A stretch of 60,000 bases of DNA from Owenia fusiformis (lineage: Eukaryota > Annelida > Polychaeta > Sabellida > Oweniidae): NCBI GenBank assembly GCA_903813345.2, contig CAIIXF020000009.1, positions 11,900,030-11,960,029 of the forward strand, given 5' to 3'. The notes under the pieces are model-generated. The model saw only the letters and a list, made by a program, of their open reading frames with translations, did not search any database and was not told the origin of the DNA. The position numbers and the translations under genes are program-made. Shown here piece by piece: positions 12,733 to 26,734 of this stretch; within the stretch, counting starts at the first letter, position 1, and the number at the start of each line of letters is the position of its first letter.

Positions 12733-15152
12733 ACTGCTGGTCCCGGTGCAGAAAACTGAGAAAAGCGGAGACAGGTGAGTATGCCGTTTCTTCTTTCTTC
12801 TTGGATTTCACTAAATATTTTTGTTTATGCTTTTCTCACCGGCCCGTGATTTAATTTCGAAATGTAACGCTGTTATGATCGTGTCTTAAAAACTTGAAAA
12901 CATCAGCGGGATAATTCACGAAATGTCGAGTGAGACGATAATCTTTAATGGAAAGTACAAATGATTTAATTTTTGAAAAGTGGTCAAATCTTTCCATTAT
13001 AAGTTCACGCTGGGCATTAATGGATGTAAATGGTACTGTGACAACGCTTGACATGATCCCAATTATAGACCGAGCACGAAAACAAACCATACTAGTACAT
13101 AGGTCACTTAGGGTATTTTGGAGTAAATAACATATTTGCTGGATTCTTTCAATTTTGTCAAGTATGAAAATGATATGGTAGCCTTATTTTTGTTTGGAGT
13201 AAAAGAAAATGAGAACCAATTTATGTATACATGACCCCGATTGTATCTAACTTATAATCCGAATTCGGACAACAGATAAATATAAGAAAAAATATGGATA
13301 TAAATACTCAGGCTTTATTTATTTAAATCTAGCCATTTATCAGAATCTGGGTTACTTATTTCTATACATAGTTGGAGCTAGGTACAGGTAGGTATCAATA
13401 CAACAAGGACAATATTTTTGGACGGACAATATTCCCGTTTTTTTACCTGTATAGATGTGAAGTAGCTGTCTTATTATCCACGTGGGCTCGCGATCCATCA
13501 CTGTGAGGCTTTTGGGTATGGTGGGAAGAATATTTTGTTGTATAACTAGTCATTTTGCCCACCGTGTCCAGCTGTCTCAAAAGTTTTCACATGATGGCCC
13601 ACACGGGCCTGAGTGTGACAGCTAAATTGGAGCGAATGTTGCGTTAGTCCATTGTCTATTTATTGTCTACTTTTGATTTAATCATTACTGAATTAAATAA
13701 AGTGGGGGTCTAATTGGAATCAGTTCAAGCTTACTTTTCAGATTTGTTGTTCAAATCATGCTGGGCTCATAACACTATTTTTTCAGAAAGAAACATGAAT
13801 TTCAATAGTTTGTTAAGGTACATGTACATGTAAAATCATTAGAATGACGTGCACGAACCTGGGGACAATTCGAGAAATGCGGACTGATCTCAGCTTTGAG
13901 CGTTAATCTCTGCCTTATTTAAAAAGCTAACTATATATCATTTTGAAGTATTTTTTATTCGCATTTCACTGAAATTATTTTTCCTTCAAAATGTTGATGG
14001 GATCCGACATATTTTTAAAGTTAAATATACCCCGACATCGTCAAATACGCTGTAAGACGTAACACTTTACGCTTACAGGGCTCGTTGAAATTGGGATAAC
14101 TTTTGAAATAATGATCAAAATCCCACTAAAATGTCACAATTTATTCAATGGAACATGTGCATTTATGACGTCACAATTGCTTAACGGCTACAGTTCAAAT
14201 TATCTTATACGAACGCTTTTAAAATTTTCAAAATTGTGTAAGGTTTTGAAGGCGAATGGGACGAGCAATACGTTTACCTTCATTTAACCTTCTAATTTAG
14301 GTCTGATTTCCCAAAATTAACTGCACAATATTGTCATGGCGAAATTTACAAAACAATAACCAGTTTGTTTATTTTGCAAATAATATTAAAATAAGAGCTG
14401 GTTTTCGAGACTTGAAAAAATGTGACGCATCGATTTTGTACCACAAATTCCAAACATATCAATTTTTACTAACGCCCCAAGTGGATTTCTTGACCGTTTT
14501 TCAAAATATGTCCCCAGTTTCAGTTTCGTGCGACGTGTATCTTGTTTTTCTAAAGTTTTCTACGGTGATTTGAAAAGTTCACCATTTATTTGTCAATAAT
14601 TTTCGAATTTTGTGCGAGAAGTTAACTGTTTTTGCTGTTTTAATTCAAATATACATGTAGACATAAGCAACAGGTCCACACATGTTTCAAGTATAAGGAA
14701 ATTTGTGTTGCCATATGTATGGAGAAAGGTGGACACAATACAATCTAAACTTTGTTCAAATAAACGTTTACAACAAACATTTAGATCTATTACATATTCA
14801 TATATTTCCTCAGCAAAATGTTAACAGAATGAATCTTCAACTTCACAAAGAACACTAAATATTCTTGAATAGTAAGGCAGTTACCTTTCAGACAACAAAT
14901 TCAACGTTGCTGTCTAACATGTCCATATGTTTAATAAGCAAGGTTTAAAAATTCAAAGATATATCTAAAAAATAGTTAAACTTATCATAGATCCACTAAT
15001 CATAAATCAAATAATGGATTCATAGTTTTCGTAAGATTCATTAGAATCAATGAAGGTGAACGAATGCAACGTTCGGGTTGCAAATCATGTGTGTATGCCA
15101 CTACTTGATGTCCACGTGTCACTGTCCATGTATGTCCACGTAATGAATCTGA
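12733..15152. other. Intergenic DNA between the two GH10-like genes
   Basis: No coding exon is recognisable. It should contain the promoter of gene A (near its left end, minus strand) and the 3' end of gene B (near its right end). I saw no clear TATA element for gene A. The sequence is AT-rich with only short open frames. Confidence 0.5.
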
Positions 15153-18100
15153 TTACAATAATGCGTTGAATTGGTCCATATCTGCAGAGTATACACTGCG
15201 CTTCGCCACAGAGTCGCCATGCTTGGGGTTGTCGATCTTCACATTAACTTCAGTAGAGACGTCTTTATGAACGCTGAACCCACGCGTTTCGACGACCTCA
15301 CCATCAACAATGACGTCCATTTCGTAATCACCGTAGAATGCTCGAAAGTCGGTAGACTGAACCCTCTTGAACAGTTCTGGGAGGGTCACATATCCATCAG
15401 TTCTCCACTCCTTCTCAAACAGTCGACTGACGGTCCATCCTGCTTCGTTTTTCTGCAACATAATTGTGGCATAATTTTACGAAGACGTGGAAACTAACTT
15501 CGAACTCATTCATTCACGATATGTGTATGTAGTTATATTAGAAACAACAAATTATTCGAGTCTATATGGGACGTTTTTAGGCCTACATGGATATATAGAA
15601 AAGCACAGCAAGACACAACTCAGGCAGCACTCAGTTCAATGCGAATTCTTCATTTAATATCTAGAGCAAATTGGTACATACATTGAATTCATTGGTGTCT
15701 ACGAGGCTTGTATCAGGCTGGACAACCTTTTCGTCCCAGAATCCATTCAGTGTTATTCCTTCTACTTTGGGATGAGCAAACGCAACTCTCAAGAAGTTTT
15801 CAAGGTCATCGGCACGTTTGATGACGTCATCACGTTGAACGTGTAATTGCGATACCCATATTGGAACATCCGCTTCGGCAAGTATATTTAGTCGCGTCTG
15901 GAAATAACAGTATAAAATTACTAAATACATTTTCTTCAATTTTAGCATATTTTTGGCTCATATTATTCCCAGCCATGTTTTTTCCTAAAACTGTGCATAC
16001 TTTCTTTTTCTACAAATGTGGTCACCAAATTTATTGTTTGGGAGTATTTAAATATATATATAATCATCCGCCCCCTCCCCGGCCACCAATTTTGCACTTG
16101 CAATCTAAAAATGTCACCGCTTGATATTTCCTATCCCTGTATAAAACTAAGTTTATAGTATGCATTTAGAAATTATAATTGGAGAGCGGGATGTATTTCG
16201 TAATTTACACGTCTCGTATAGTTTGGCAACCGAGAGTCCCAATTGGACCACCTTTTAAAACATCTTCACGTTCTAGATTTAAAAAATATCTGTAACACTC
16301 TGTAGTGTATCTATACTTCGTTATTTTTGACCAATTGAAATTGAGGAATAAAATTTTGAAAAACATAAACAGTCGTTAAGCGCGCCATCCAATGATAAGT
16401 CCATGTTGCCAAACTCAGGGAGGAGTGTATCTATGAAACACGCCCCTCTTACCATAATTTTGATTGGCTCGACAGGATAGTCGTCATCAAACTGGCACTG
16501 GACGTCAATGTGGGGAGAATGACCGGCATCTTTGAGTCTGTTAATCTGATGAACCATTGCCTGGGATAGAATACAATACGATCAACAGAATGGTATCCAA
16601 ACATTGGCATAATCCTAAAGACATCCTACGTAATATCGGTATACATGTTCACTGCCAATCTCAAACAGTATTATACAGCGCTGTTTATGAAACAATGCTG
16701 GACAGCGCCGTAGAAACAGTACTAAACGCAGTGCTTGAACTACATTGTTCAGTACTTTTTACATCGCTGTACAGAGCTTCAAAATAGGTTTAATGTCAAA
16801 CATGACTGCATGAACATAAACAAGCATAGTATATGCATGCCTATTATCTGCATGTTTTATCGTAAGTTGTCAATGCATAGTTTTGTTCTTTTCATCTACC
16901 ATAGTAATACTATGTGGAGGCAAACCTTATACAGGGTACTATGTAGTAAACTCATTGTACTTACGGAGCTTAAATAGGACATTCTGACAACATCATTGTT
17001 GCTTAGTAACAGCGTTGCATCTTCATCGGCAGCTCTAGCAAAGTCAAACATTTTAGTCAAAATATCAGGATTCTTTGTATATGTCTCAAAGTCACCTTTT
17101 CTGGATAACGTATCTTCGCAGACAACCCACTGATCGACGCTGTAAGCAAACACAACTATCATGAAAAACAAGAATTTTAAGATTTGAACCATTTGAAAAA
17201 TATAAAAATATACTTTTATTTAATGGCTTGCCATGTTCAAATAAGTTAAAAAGTACACTCTATTAATAGGCATTAGGGAGTTCTACGCCAACTTATACGT
17301 ATGACCAATCACCCATACAAATGCATCACTTAAATATTTTCCGTTCACGTTTAGGTTTTGAAAAACATTGCAAGCTTAAACTCCCTAATATCAATTAGAA
17401 GCACCTGAATTGAAAGTAGTTTTTCAATCGCATATTTTGTATAACATTATTACCTTCCCTTGTAACGTCCGATCAGATCATTCGCCCTTTTATTCATGGC
17501 TTTTACCAATTCTTCGCTATCCATGTTTTTCACCCATCGTGGCCAACGACGATCGTCATTCTCAAACACAGGTTGTCCATAAATATTCATCCTAAAATAT
17601 TTGGGTATTTATGTAATTTGCCAGACTACCCACAACTACACTACTCTTGTACTCTTGAAAGAAAGTGTCACAAAACTCCTAATCAAAGACCCCTTTCTCA
17701 GAATGTATTGATTGTCCTGGTACATTTTATTTTAACAAATAAGTGATACGATGAGTTACTTGGTCAAACATATTAAGCCAGGCACAGTTGCCTTGAGCTC
17801 GAGACACGTGACCTACTTGAGTTTATCATTTGTTAAGAGAACTTATTATGAATTCGTTACTCCTTGACTAGGCGAGTGCTGAAGTGCTAAAGCTAGCAAG
17901 CGATACAAATCTGAGGGCCGCCCTGGTCATTTAAATCCATTGACCTCTGAGGGCCATATTAAGATCGAACAATATCCCACAGCTTGGTTCAACACACCCA
18001 GAAACAACATCTTACACTCCTCCCACAGACATTGTGAAATTACTTACCCATTTTCTTTGAGGGTGTACATTGCTGGGTCACTATTCTTCCAATCTAATTC

Positions 18101-21100
18101 ATCCTTGAATACATTTATTGACAAGTATGCAATACATACGTAAAACGCACCAATAAATCTCATATTGAACGACTTAGTAGTTAAATTAAGGTAAAAAATG
18201 CCAATGAGGTATCAACCTTTTATTTTGCAAGTCCCTAGTATAGTGCCAATCAAATTAAAAACTTTGCCTTGCTACCTATTAGAAAATTGTATTTTAGGAG
18301 AAACTATATCGGCCACAAGACATAGAAACCATGTTTACGTACATAAATATTCTCAGGCCTATTACAATCTCTTACCTGTGTAGGTTCTACTTTGCTCCAC
18401 CTAAAGCGCAAGGCTGGCGTCGCGGAGTTGAAATTGTCGTAGACGTAGTCCCTGTAGCGGTCCTTGAAGTCCGGTGCGTAATTGTTAGAGGCATTTATAA
18501 TCTTCTCTGCCACATAAACGCCCAACTTAAAGTCATGGCTTAATTGCCTGACCTGAAATCGTAAAAAGGGATTGGCCTGATAGATTATAACTTAAAACAT
18601 CAGTTTAGTTAATACAACACTTTTTCTGAAGAAAATCTAATATTTTACATTATCATTTTCAAAGGCTGCGCGCATGCTAGCTTAGTTCGCGATTGATAGG
18701 GCGTTGGTTCATCAGATATCAAACTGAACAGAAACATAATCGTAATGAATTGTAATGTCACCAAAATTTCAATTTCAATCGATTTAATCTCATGTAATGA
18801 AATCCTATCTATTTTACTAGTGAAAGACTATAATGAAGCCAACGTTTGCCTTTGTATAACTGTACGTCTTCACTGAATTACCTCGAATCCTACGAAGCTC
18901 GGGTCCAGGTTGTAGGTTATATTTACGCTGTAATAATATATAACAATATTTATCTCATGATCATTACAATATAAGGAAGGATATAATATTTTTGCGTTTC
19001 AAATCTTCAATGATAATTTCCCCAAATTATAACATATCGCAGATCTTTTCAGAGACATCACACTTTAGATCATAAGGAATATATTGGTAGGTCAATTGTA
19101 ATTTTTGCTTGTTATTTTGTCACCCCTTATGATATGATTCTGCCTTTACTATTTTACATCCCTTAGATCGCTACAGAATCCTGATTTCTATACCTTAATT
19201 TTACATTTCCCTTTCTATTTTCGTGTATCATTTCATTGGCAGCTATTTCCCAATCAGCCACTGGAATAATTTGCTTCAGACTCACTTCGTCCACTGCAAA
19301 CTCCAGGTTCTTGTCTTTGGATTGGAAGAGAACCATCAGTTGTGTACCTAGAAATCAAAACAAAAACTTAAAATTGGAAAAGAAAAAACGAAAATGTACA
19401 AGATATACTATTACTAATCCAAAACACCAAAATATTCTTTTAATAATGGTATGCAACTTACGCAACCAAAACAATTTTGATGTAAATATACGTTTCTGTT
19501 ATTATCAAGTTGAGCTAATATACGTGAATCATTTTATAAGTGGAGAGGTTAAGCAAATACGGTTTTTCAAAACGTATACGTAAACGCAAAGTACATTGAA
19601 TCAACATAGGATTGTATCGCTTTAGTCTACTTCAGATACCCGTTCAACTTCAAAGTTGCGTGTTTAGAACGGGAGATTTTCAAATTTCACGTTGCTATCA
19701 ACGGGAATCATTATACTCATGTCTGTTGAATACTATCCTTGCAATTTTGATTTCGATGCAGAGTATAATTCTTTCTGAAGAAGATGATGTATGTTACGCA
19801 TGAGTTAACTCCAGTAATCTTACGAAACGAGCACGTTTAAAATATGTATTAGAAAACCAGCTATTGAACTTCATCAATGGCATACTATGTAATCATTACA
19901 AGCTATGGTGTAGTCTAAACAAACACTAGAGCTGAACGGCTATTTATGTGTGAACGCTACATGTATTTGTATAGGGCCGATTGATACGTTTAAGTTGCGT
20001 TTTGGATTTTATACGGTAGCTTAACCTCTCCACTATGTAGAGGCCGTGACCCGGGCCTGCGATCACGTGGATTTGGAAAACATTATGTCACTTACAATTT
20101 GATGGGAGCTCGAATTCACCGGCAATTTTCACCCATCCATCGTCCGACCTAAGACGGGGGTAACCATTCACAACACTAAACTTGTTTTTATTTTCTGAAA
20201 TAAAATATGATCATATTTAATGGAACAAGAATATAACATAATATTGTAATTGTAATATTGTAATTCTCGTGATTTCTTTCTGTAAAGAATCTGCAAATCA
20301 TTTATAGTGCAATTATAGTGGTTCACTGCTAGGTCTACCTGGGAAAATAATATGAAATGGACGGAAAAAAGTTTCGCCGTATTGCGTTGGTTTCGGGCTG
20401 ATTTTGCAAGTCATAAACTCTCAGATTTAACATGTTTTAAGTTTACGTTTGTTTATTTCGTCATTGGAGATATGATTGATATAAATAGTAACAGCCGTAC
20501 ACAACTACACCTTAAACATTATAATGTGTATACAGTATTTCGATGTGCTAGGTTCAGACTTACAAATCTAGAACTTACGTTTTGCATTTTTGTAGCCGTA
20601 TTTCATGTTCATCTCAAACCAGTCAGAACCTTTAGGATGGTTGATAATCTTGACATGGCCTTCCATGTAATACATACCACCATGAGGCACCTCGTCACCT
20701 GTAAACACCTGACCAAATATGGCATTCTTTTTTGTCCTGAAAACAATGCAATTAACTATTAAAGGTACTGTGTAAAGTTTGAAAATATGTTTTATCCCTA
20801 TTAAATTATCAGCTTTTTTTGTCATCTGTTCAAATTTCCCGTCATTTTCAAAGAAATTATTTTGATATAGATATTTTGCGGACTGCTTTATTTATCAAAC
20901 AATATAGGTTTAAGTATTTTTTTTAAATTTCATCACATTTGCAAGATTGTAGCAAATTGTTAAAGGAATTGGAGAATGATAATATTAAATGAGTTTGGAT
21001 CGCTTCACACTCCAAGTGCAGGGTTCAAGGCATCACGTGCACCCACTGTGGACGATGTCTGTCCACTGCGTACGGCCGGACGGGATATAACTTACATATC

Positions 21101-21355
21101 CGAGACAAGAGCTCCCTTCCCCTGAAGTCCATCTGTATGGGTGACGGTAGCTCCCTTGCCGTACCAGTGATATTTGTTTTTATTGTCAAAATCACCTATA
21201 TCCATATCGCCGTTTTTTATCAACTCCTTCCCAAGTTTATATAAACCATTGCTTTGTAATGTAGAAGCCACACAGGTTAATATTACCACAACTTGGAATG
21301 AGATTTTTGATCCCATCATTGCCATTTTGATAAGTCGTGGATTAAAATGCTTCAA
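15153..21355 (-). CDS. GH10-like secreted protein B, tandem paralogue of A, predicted catalytically dead
   Basis: Twelve exons: 21355-21096, 20736-20579, 20194-20096, 19347-19194, 18927-18882, 18552-18376, 18103-18048, 17591-17454, 17139-16965, 16560-16453, 15897-15682, 15452-15153. They total 1887 nt, 628 residues plus stop. Exons 5, 7, 8, 9, 10 and 11 have exactly the same length as in gene A. The first ATG precedes the signal peptide (hydrophobic FQVVVILTCVAST); ATGs at residues 11, 13 and 14 could also be used. CBM4/9-like module, GH10 barrel and C-terminal beta domain follow in the same order. Active-site positions: the acid/base segment is WVVCED (367-372), so Asn-Glu is Glu-Asp; the nucleophile segment is IWVSQLHV, Gln474 for Glu; RGH is YGQ (321-323); ENxMKW is ALRFRW (286-291). 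The late barrel motif GFWD is kept. It is probably a secreted non-catalytic carbohydrate-binding relative of xylanases. Confidence 0.88.
16454..16559 (-). other. GH10-like B exon 10, barrel strand before the nucleophile
   Basis: Encodes AMVHQINRLKDAGHSPHIDV and matches exon 10 of gene A (AMVNQIKTLKAAGYSPQLDA) in length (108 nt) and phase. This is the GH10 segment with a loop and a conserved His/Gln region. It is listed separately because it is short and easily missed. Confidence 0.7.
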
Positions 21356-21513
21356 ATGTCCTAATTTGATGATCGCTGTACGCTCTATTTCATAACGTTC
21401 ATTCCTGACAATAAAGACTTGTTCCTTTCGTATCCAAATCCAGACTCTCTTTATCTATCGCTCGAGTGGCTCCCATGGAACACAACCTCATTCGCGACAT
21501 ATGCTGCAAATAG

Positions 21514-21521
21514 CTTATATA
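21514..21521 (-). promoter_or_regulatory. Candidate TATA box of GH10-like gene B
   Basis: The minus strand reads CATATATAAGC here, about 160 bases upstream of the ATG at 21355. Spacing would allow a transcription start near 21485 and a 5' leader of about 130 bases. No transcript evidence. Confidence 0.35.
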
Positions 21522-23582
21522 TGGTTCATTATATGCCATGTAAAATTTGCATTGTATGTTATTGTAATTGTATGTATAGTTTCAGTTTTTATTTTATCAT
21601 GTTTATTTGCTGTACACTTACCGAAAGGGATTTTTAGTACAATAAAGCATTGAATAATAATATGTCGTCATGCATAGATACGAGGGCATGTCATTGAGGA
21701 TATTAGAATTATTATAGTATATGCCACGTCATTATGCATATTTGTTATTTTTCAATGTACATATATCTGTTTCATGCGTGGCTTTTAAATTACAAAAGTA
21801 GTGCAAAACGTGGAAAGGATTTAAAGTATGATTTAGATGTTGAATTTAGCATATCCGATGAATTCATTGTGACAAATGGTTCGCCCACTTACCATTATTA
21901 AAGTATTCGTGCCTTTGTTTTGGCAAAGTATAATTAGTTAATGGTAAAACCCTATGTGGTCAAATTGGTAAATAGTTTAATTTAAATTGAACTTGCTGTC
22001 ACGATTTTCAAAACAACCACGGTAATCTGGTAATGTTTGGCAGGAACTGATTTAAATGGCATATGGACCTAACCATGAGGCTAAAATGCACCCTTGGGCA
22101 CTTCTCAATTTTTAAAGATTCTATTAGTTAACTAGAAGGGATAGAGAATGTGAAATGTTGAAAGCGAAGTCACACTAACGTTTCCCTTACGTAAATGATT
22201 GAAATACCTCATCATATGAAGAATGGTTTGTTTAATCTGCCGCCCCACCTTTGTGGATTTCCATCTACCCACCTCTCATGCATCTTGCATCACGTGAAAC
22301 TATTTCAAGTTCATCATAATCCAATACGTAGGTTGCACGTTTGTATTTCAGACGTACAGTGACGTTGGGGAGACAGGTGTAAAAGGGTAGGAGGTCCTAT
22401 CAAATTATGGTCCTACTCTCCATTGATTTAAATGGTGACCTCATTACAACTCTTTCTCTCATTATCTTATACGCAATCAGGGCCAGTAAGGGCCGTTAAG
22501 AAAGGGGACCATAATCCCTGGGGGACCATCATTTCTTTCACACCGGGGCAAAACGGGACACCTTTTCAGTGTTTTACACTATAAGCTCAGTCAGTTAAAC
22601 GAAAGCATATTATTTTTCATGTTGGGAACATCATTACTCAAATAAATGCGGAGATAAATAACTCTGTTTCATTTTATACCCTGGCAACGACTTGTATACA
22701 CTCCCCTCCATAAGTTTGGCAACCTTTTTCCCCCATTGAACTACGTGTTAAAGCCACTTTACGTTTGAATTTTTATTTACTGAACCTGCGATGAAAATAC
22801 TTATACTATTGATGGAAACGTAATTTGACTTTAATTCCAATACCTCCAAATTTTCTCTTTTTTTCCTCAATTACAATAGGTCAAAAATTGATGAATTTTT
22901 GAAAATCGACATTCCCATGTTAACCAATGGAAAATGGTAGGTTTGCCGCAAGTCATATGACAGAATATCCATCCATCCGAGTCCTTGCAAAAAATACGAG
23001 TTAGACAGGAAATTGAATTTGCTAACTTTATTTAACAAAAAATTGATATGTTTCTTCAGGTTCAACAAAGTTATAGGGCTTTAAAGTCAAAATTGTTTTT
23101 CAAAAAACCTCTCCCATTGAAATAACACAGGAGGGGAAAAATTATTTTCAAAAATGACTTTGAAGCGCTGTAACTTTAATATTCATCAAATAAACTAAAC
23201 GCTTAGTGTTCAAAAAAGTTAGACAATTCAATTTTATATATGAAAATATTTTTTGCTGAATCTTTTACTGAAAATATATCCTGATTTCTGATTTGCCCCG
23301 AACCCACCATTTCCCATTGGATTACATGGAAATGACGATTATTATTCGGTGCGGAGAACTGACGAATATATTGACGAAATCTTGTGCCGCCATTTCAACA
23401 TCAGTATAACAAACAAAACACCACATTTACGTGTAAGTTATATACTCTTTATTTCAAATAAATACTTGGGTTCACATGAAGCCCGATGTTTTGGTTGGAT
23501 GGCTAATAGGGAATGAATAATAAGTGATGATTCAGCGACATGTTTTTTCCGGAGTAACTTAAATCCTCCTTTTTGCATTGGA

Positions 23583-23637
23583 CCTCGTCTGGCCCAGATC
23601 TACGACTTCGGAAGTAGATAACTGGGCCAGACGGGTT
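23583..23637. repeat. Hairpin with CGTCTGGCCCAG arms
   Basis: CGTCTGGCCCAG is inversely matched by CTGGGCCAGACG, with an inner ATCTAC / GTAGAT stem around a short CTTCGG-containing loop. It is a strong stem-loop in either strand, with no gene beside it. Confidence 0.6.
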
Positions 23638-23904
23638 TGGTTACATTAGAATGTAACTATATGATATTATTGACATATGGATTGTGATTTCACATTAACA
23701 TTGTGATCCTTGTAAGACTAAATGAACTTTTGAAGGTTTTTCAACATTGTGTCAATAGGGATTTAGCCCGACCATTTTTAGAAAACTTGAAAATCTCTAG
23801 AATTTGAATAAAGGTAAATAACAGTGCAAAAACTAAGTTGTTTTGATAGAAAATTAGAATTCAAATAGAAGAAAATGTTAGTCTGTAGTGGTTAAAAATG
23901 CAGA

Positions 23905-23945
23905 TCTCCTAAAATCTCATAAAAACGAGACCTTAACGAGATTTC
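23905..23945 (-). repeat. Dispersed repeat, inverted relative of 50263-50320
   Basis: The minus strand contains AGCTTTGAAATCTCG, then CTCGTTTTTATGAGATTT, matching plus-strand words at 50263-50320. Both belong to one interspersed repeat of unknown type. Confidence 0.45.
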
Positions 23946-24734
23946 AAAGCTATATGGAAAAGCCACTATTAGATAGATGCCTTCACTGGGCTATTCTCTA
24001 TACTTGTGTCCGTGCGTAATTTTGAGTAGCGAGTGTAAATTCTTTTCGAAAACATGATTATGTTTTCCATGCAATATGAATTGTAGATATCTGACAAAAT
24101 ATGGATAGCCTTAAATATAAATTTTGTGTTTTTGAACTTGCGGAAATATCTTGAACACTTTGAAACTGAACTACAGTTCCTTAATAGGTCGTTCAGTTTT
24201 CTTGTTTTTGTTCTACACAACAGTTGTGTTTAATACCCACGCGTTATTATTAATAAGCGTAATCAGATTATTTCAAGCGTCGAAATAGCTTATTTTCCTC
24301 GACGTATCTACACAAACCTATTCACTTACCGTTATATCTAGCGATCTAGATGCGTCAATTATAATTGTTTTCACTCATCGGCTTTAGTGGCACGCGATAC
24401 CTTTTATTTCATTCATTTGAGACGCAATTGATATATTGGCAACAGATCAAATGTTCTAAATGATTCTTCTTCATTTTGGAATGTTTCTCCTACCCGATAT
24501 TCAAAGATGTGTCTTAAATATTATACTTTACATTGATAACGATTCTTGTACTTTCTGTCTTAACGACTCACGTTCACATTTGCAAGAGTTGTTGATTGCG
24601 TTGCCTTGATCGTTGGTCGAACTTCGATTCCAACTAAATCAGATTAATCAATTAAGAAATGTAATTTCATGTTTATCCAAGCAAATAATTGTAACAACTA
24701 CAATTTATTTTTTAGCAGTTTTGACACCTAAGCA

Positions 24735-25095
24735 GGGTAGCCTGGTGGCGTAGACTGAGGCTACTTTGCGGTTGAACGTCGTGGGATACGGAGGTCCCGC
24801 GTTCGAGCCCCAGGTACGGAGTTGTTGATCATTGTCACTACGGACACCCGGTCCGAAGGTCCAACCGTTTACCGGCCCTTGGCATGGGTTGGTTCTCTGG
24901 CCGCTCTTGCCGGAGACAGATTGTGAGACTGTGGTTGGTTCCTCCACTAATGTGCTTTAGTAAACTCCGGGAGTCATATAGTATGGTAGCGGGCCCCCAC
25001 CAAGGGCAGTAGTGGAACGACGCGAATCGGTCCCAGTATGGTTGCCTTGCAACTGAAGAGACTCGAGGAAATCATGCCATTCGCAGTGACCCAGA
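24735..25095 (+). mobile_element. tRNA-derived SINE
   Basis: The head resembles a tRNA gene with RNA polymerase III signals. An A-box-like GGTGGCGTAGACTG lies near 24745-24758, and a B box of type GTTCGAGCC at about 24801-24809, at normal spacing. A non-tRNA body follows to about 25095 (ending near CAGTGACCCAGAAAAGAC). No intact tRNA cloverleaf was drawn, so a functional tRNA gene is not claimed. Confidence 0.6.
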
Positions 25096-26734
25096 AAAGA
25101 CTTTTGCTTATTAATTTGACGTTTTAATTCATTTATTTACATACTTTATTCATATTACTTTCCAGGCAGTTATGATTTTTATTGGTCAAATGAATGAACG
25201 AGACATCTAGATAGTATTAAATACATCTAGATAGTATCAAAACCATTATTCGATTTGTTGGACATATATAAAATAACACTTGAAAACACAACACACATAG
25301 CTGCAATATCCGTAGCATTTGGCACAGACGGTTCCCACGCTCTATGATTTTGTGCGGTCATCATTAAGATAAGGAGGTACGGTTGATTCAGATTGGCCCA
25401 TGCATACTTTGAGAAATGAGGTAGCAACAAAAAGAAACACCGGAAATAATCCAGAAATGTCCACACCCTTAATTGTTTTCGTTAGTTATGGCAAGGCCCC
25501 GGAGAAAAAATAGCATTCGTGGGTAGCTTAATTTTTGTACCAATTAGAGCCATGACTTAAACTCAACCAAGAACGGTGGGGCAAAGTCCCCATGGGTCCC
25601 AATTGAGAATCAATTCAAATCAAATTGAGAATCAGATGACCTGCTACGCCTAGTATTGATTTGCCCCTAAATAGATATTAAAGGGACGCTGAATATTGGA
25701 CTTTTTAGTTAATGAGCACCATTTTAAACAGCCAATTAAAACATGTATTCAATGTTTCTAAATAATGAAACTGAAACATTGGGCAAAATAATTGATATTT
25801 CGTTTGTGGAATGAAAACTGATGATAGATATAATATCAGTAGCCAAAAACTGTATAAGCAATTTAAACATGGAAATGATGCCAATTTAGAAGTATTATAT
25901 GAAAAGAAATGTTTGTGAAATGGTTAGAAAATGAAATGACTTCAGAATTAATGGGATCATTGAGGCACACATTGATAAAAATCACACTTCAGAAAGATTT
26001 AAAGTAAAACAAATGAATGCGTTTCTTACTATCTCCATGACAACATATCTTGCTCTCCCTCCATGACAACAATTTTTGGCCCCATCAGCACAAGATCGAA
26101 AATACAGTAATTATCAAGTTCAATAAGAAATGTGAAACTTTATATTTAATAGCACAATTATTTATTTCTACCAATGAAACAATACATGCATAAAGTATAA
26201 ATAAATGTTAACTTCATTGAATACAGAATTTACCACAGTTAAATATATTTTATGGGTTTACCATAATCAAACATAAATAACAGAATTATGACTTTATCCT
26301 CTATGAAATACAGAAATTGATGGTTAACTGGAATTAAGTTTGTTGAGACGACCCCTCAATCCGAAACGCCTAGCATCAGTTAAAACTGGCCGCAACTGAG
26401 ATGTAAAGATGTTCAAAGATTTTAAATTAAGCTTTGACTTTTCAGGCTCTACTTTTAAGATTCTATGCCTATATAATGTTACTGTGCACTATCATACATG
26501 TACATAATCATGTGTCTACATGACGTTTTGAAAGAGTATAGAGCTCGATTCAAAGCACCGTTCTTGCGAGTTTCAAATGAAAATATTGAAAAACGCGCGA
26601 GTATGAGGACCGCAACTTTTTATGTCTACACTGACAAAAACTTGAAATTCCCGATATAAAGATATTGTCCCACGCGGAAGTGCACGTCACAAAACTGATG
26701 GGTTAAGGCAATATGCCGTCCCACTGGCATGGAT

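Larger units (their letters stand above)
21522..24734. other. Non-coding stretch upstream of gene B
   Basis: No coding exon recognised. A GCCGCCCCACC-containing segment at about 22228-22275 reappears inverted at about 26936-26990, and a CTGGCAACGAC segment at about 22681 reappears in direct orientation at about 26856, so dispersed repeats are present. A strong hairpin lies at 23583-23637. A segment near 23905-23945 has an inverted relative near 50263. Confidence 0.5.

Noticed and set aside
20352-20762. 136-residue plus-strand open frame
   Set aside because: Antisense shadow of GH10-like B exon 2 and neighbouring intron; no domain recognised.
24741-24825. Functional tRNA gene
   Set aside because: Box-like signals are present but the region continues as a SINE body and no clean acceptor stem or anticodon arm was found.
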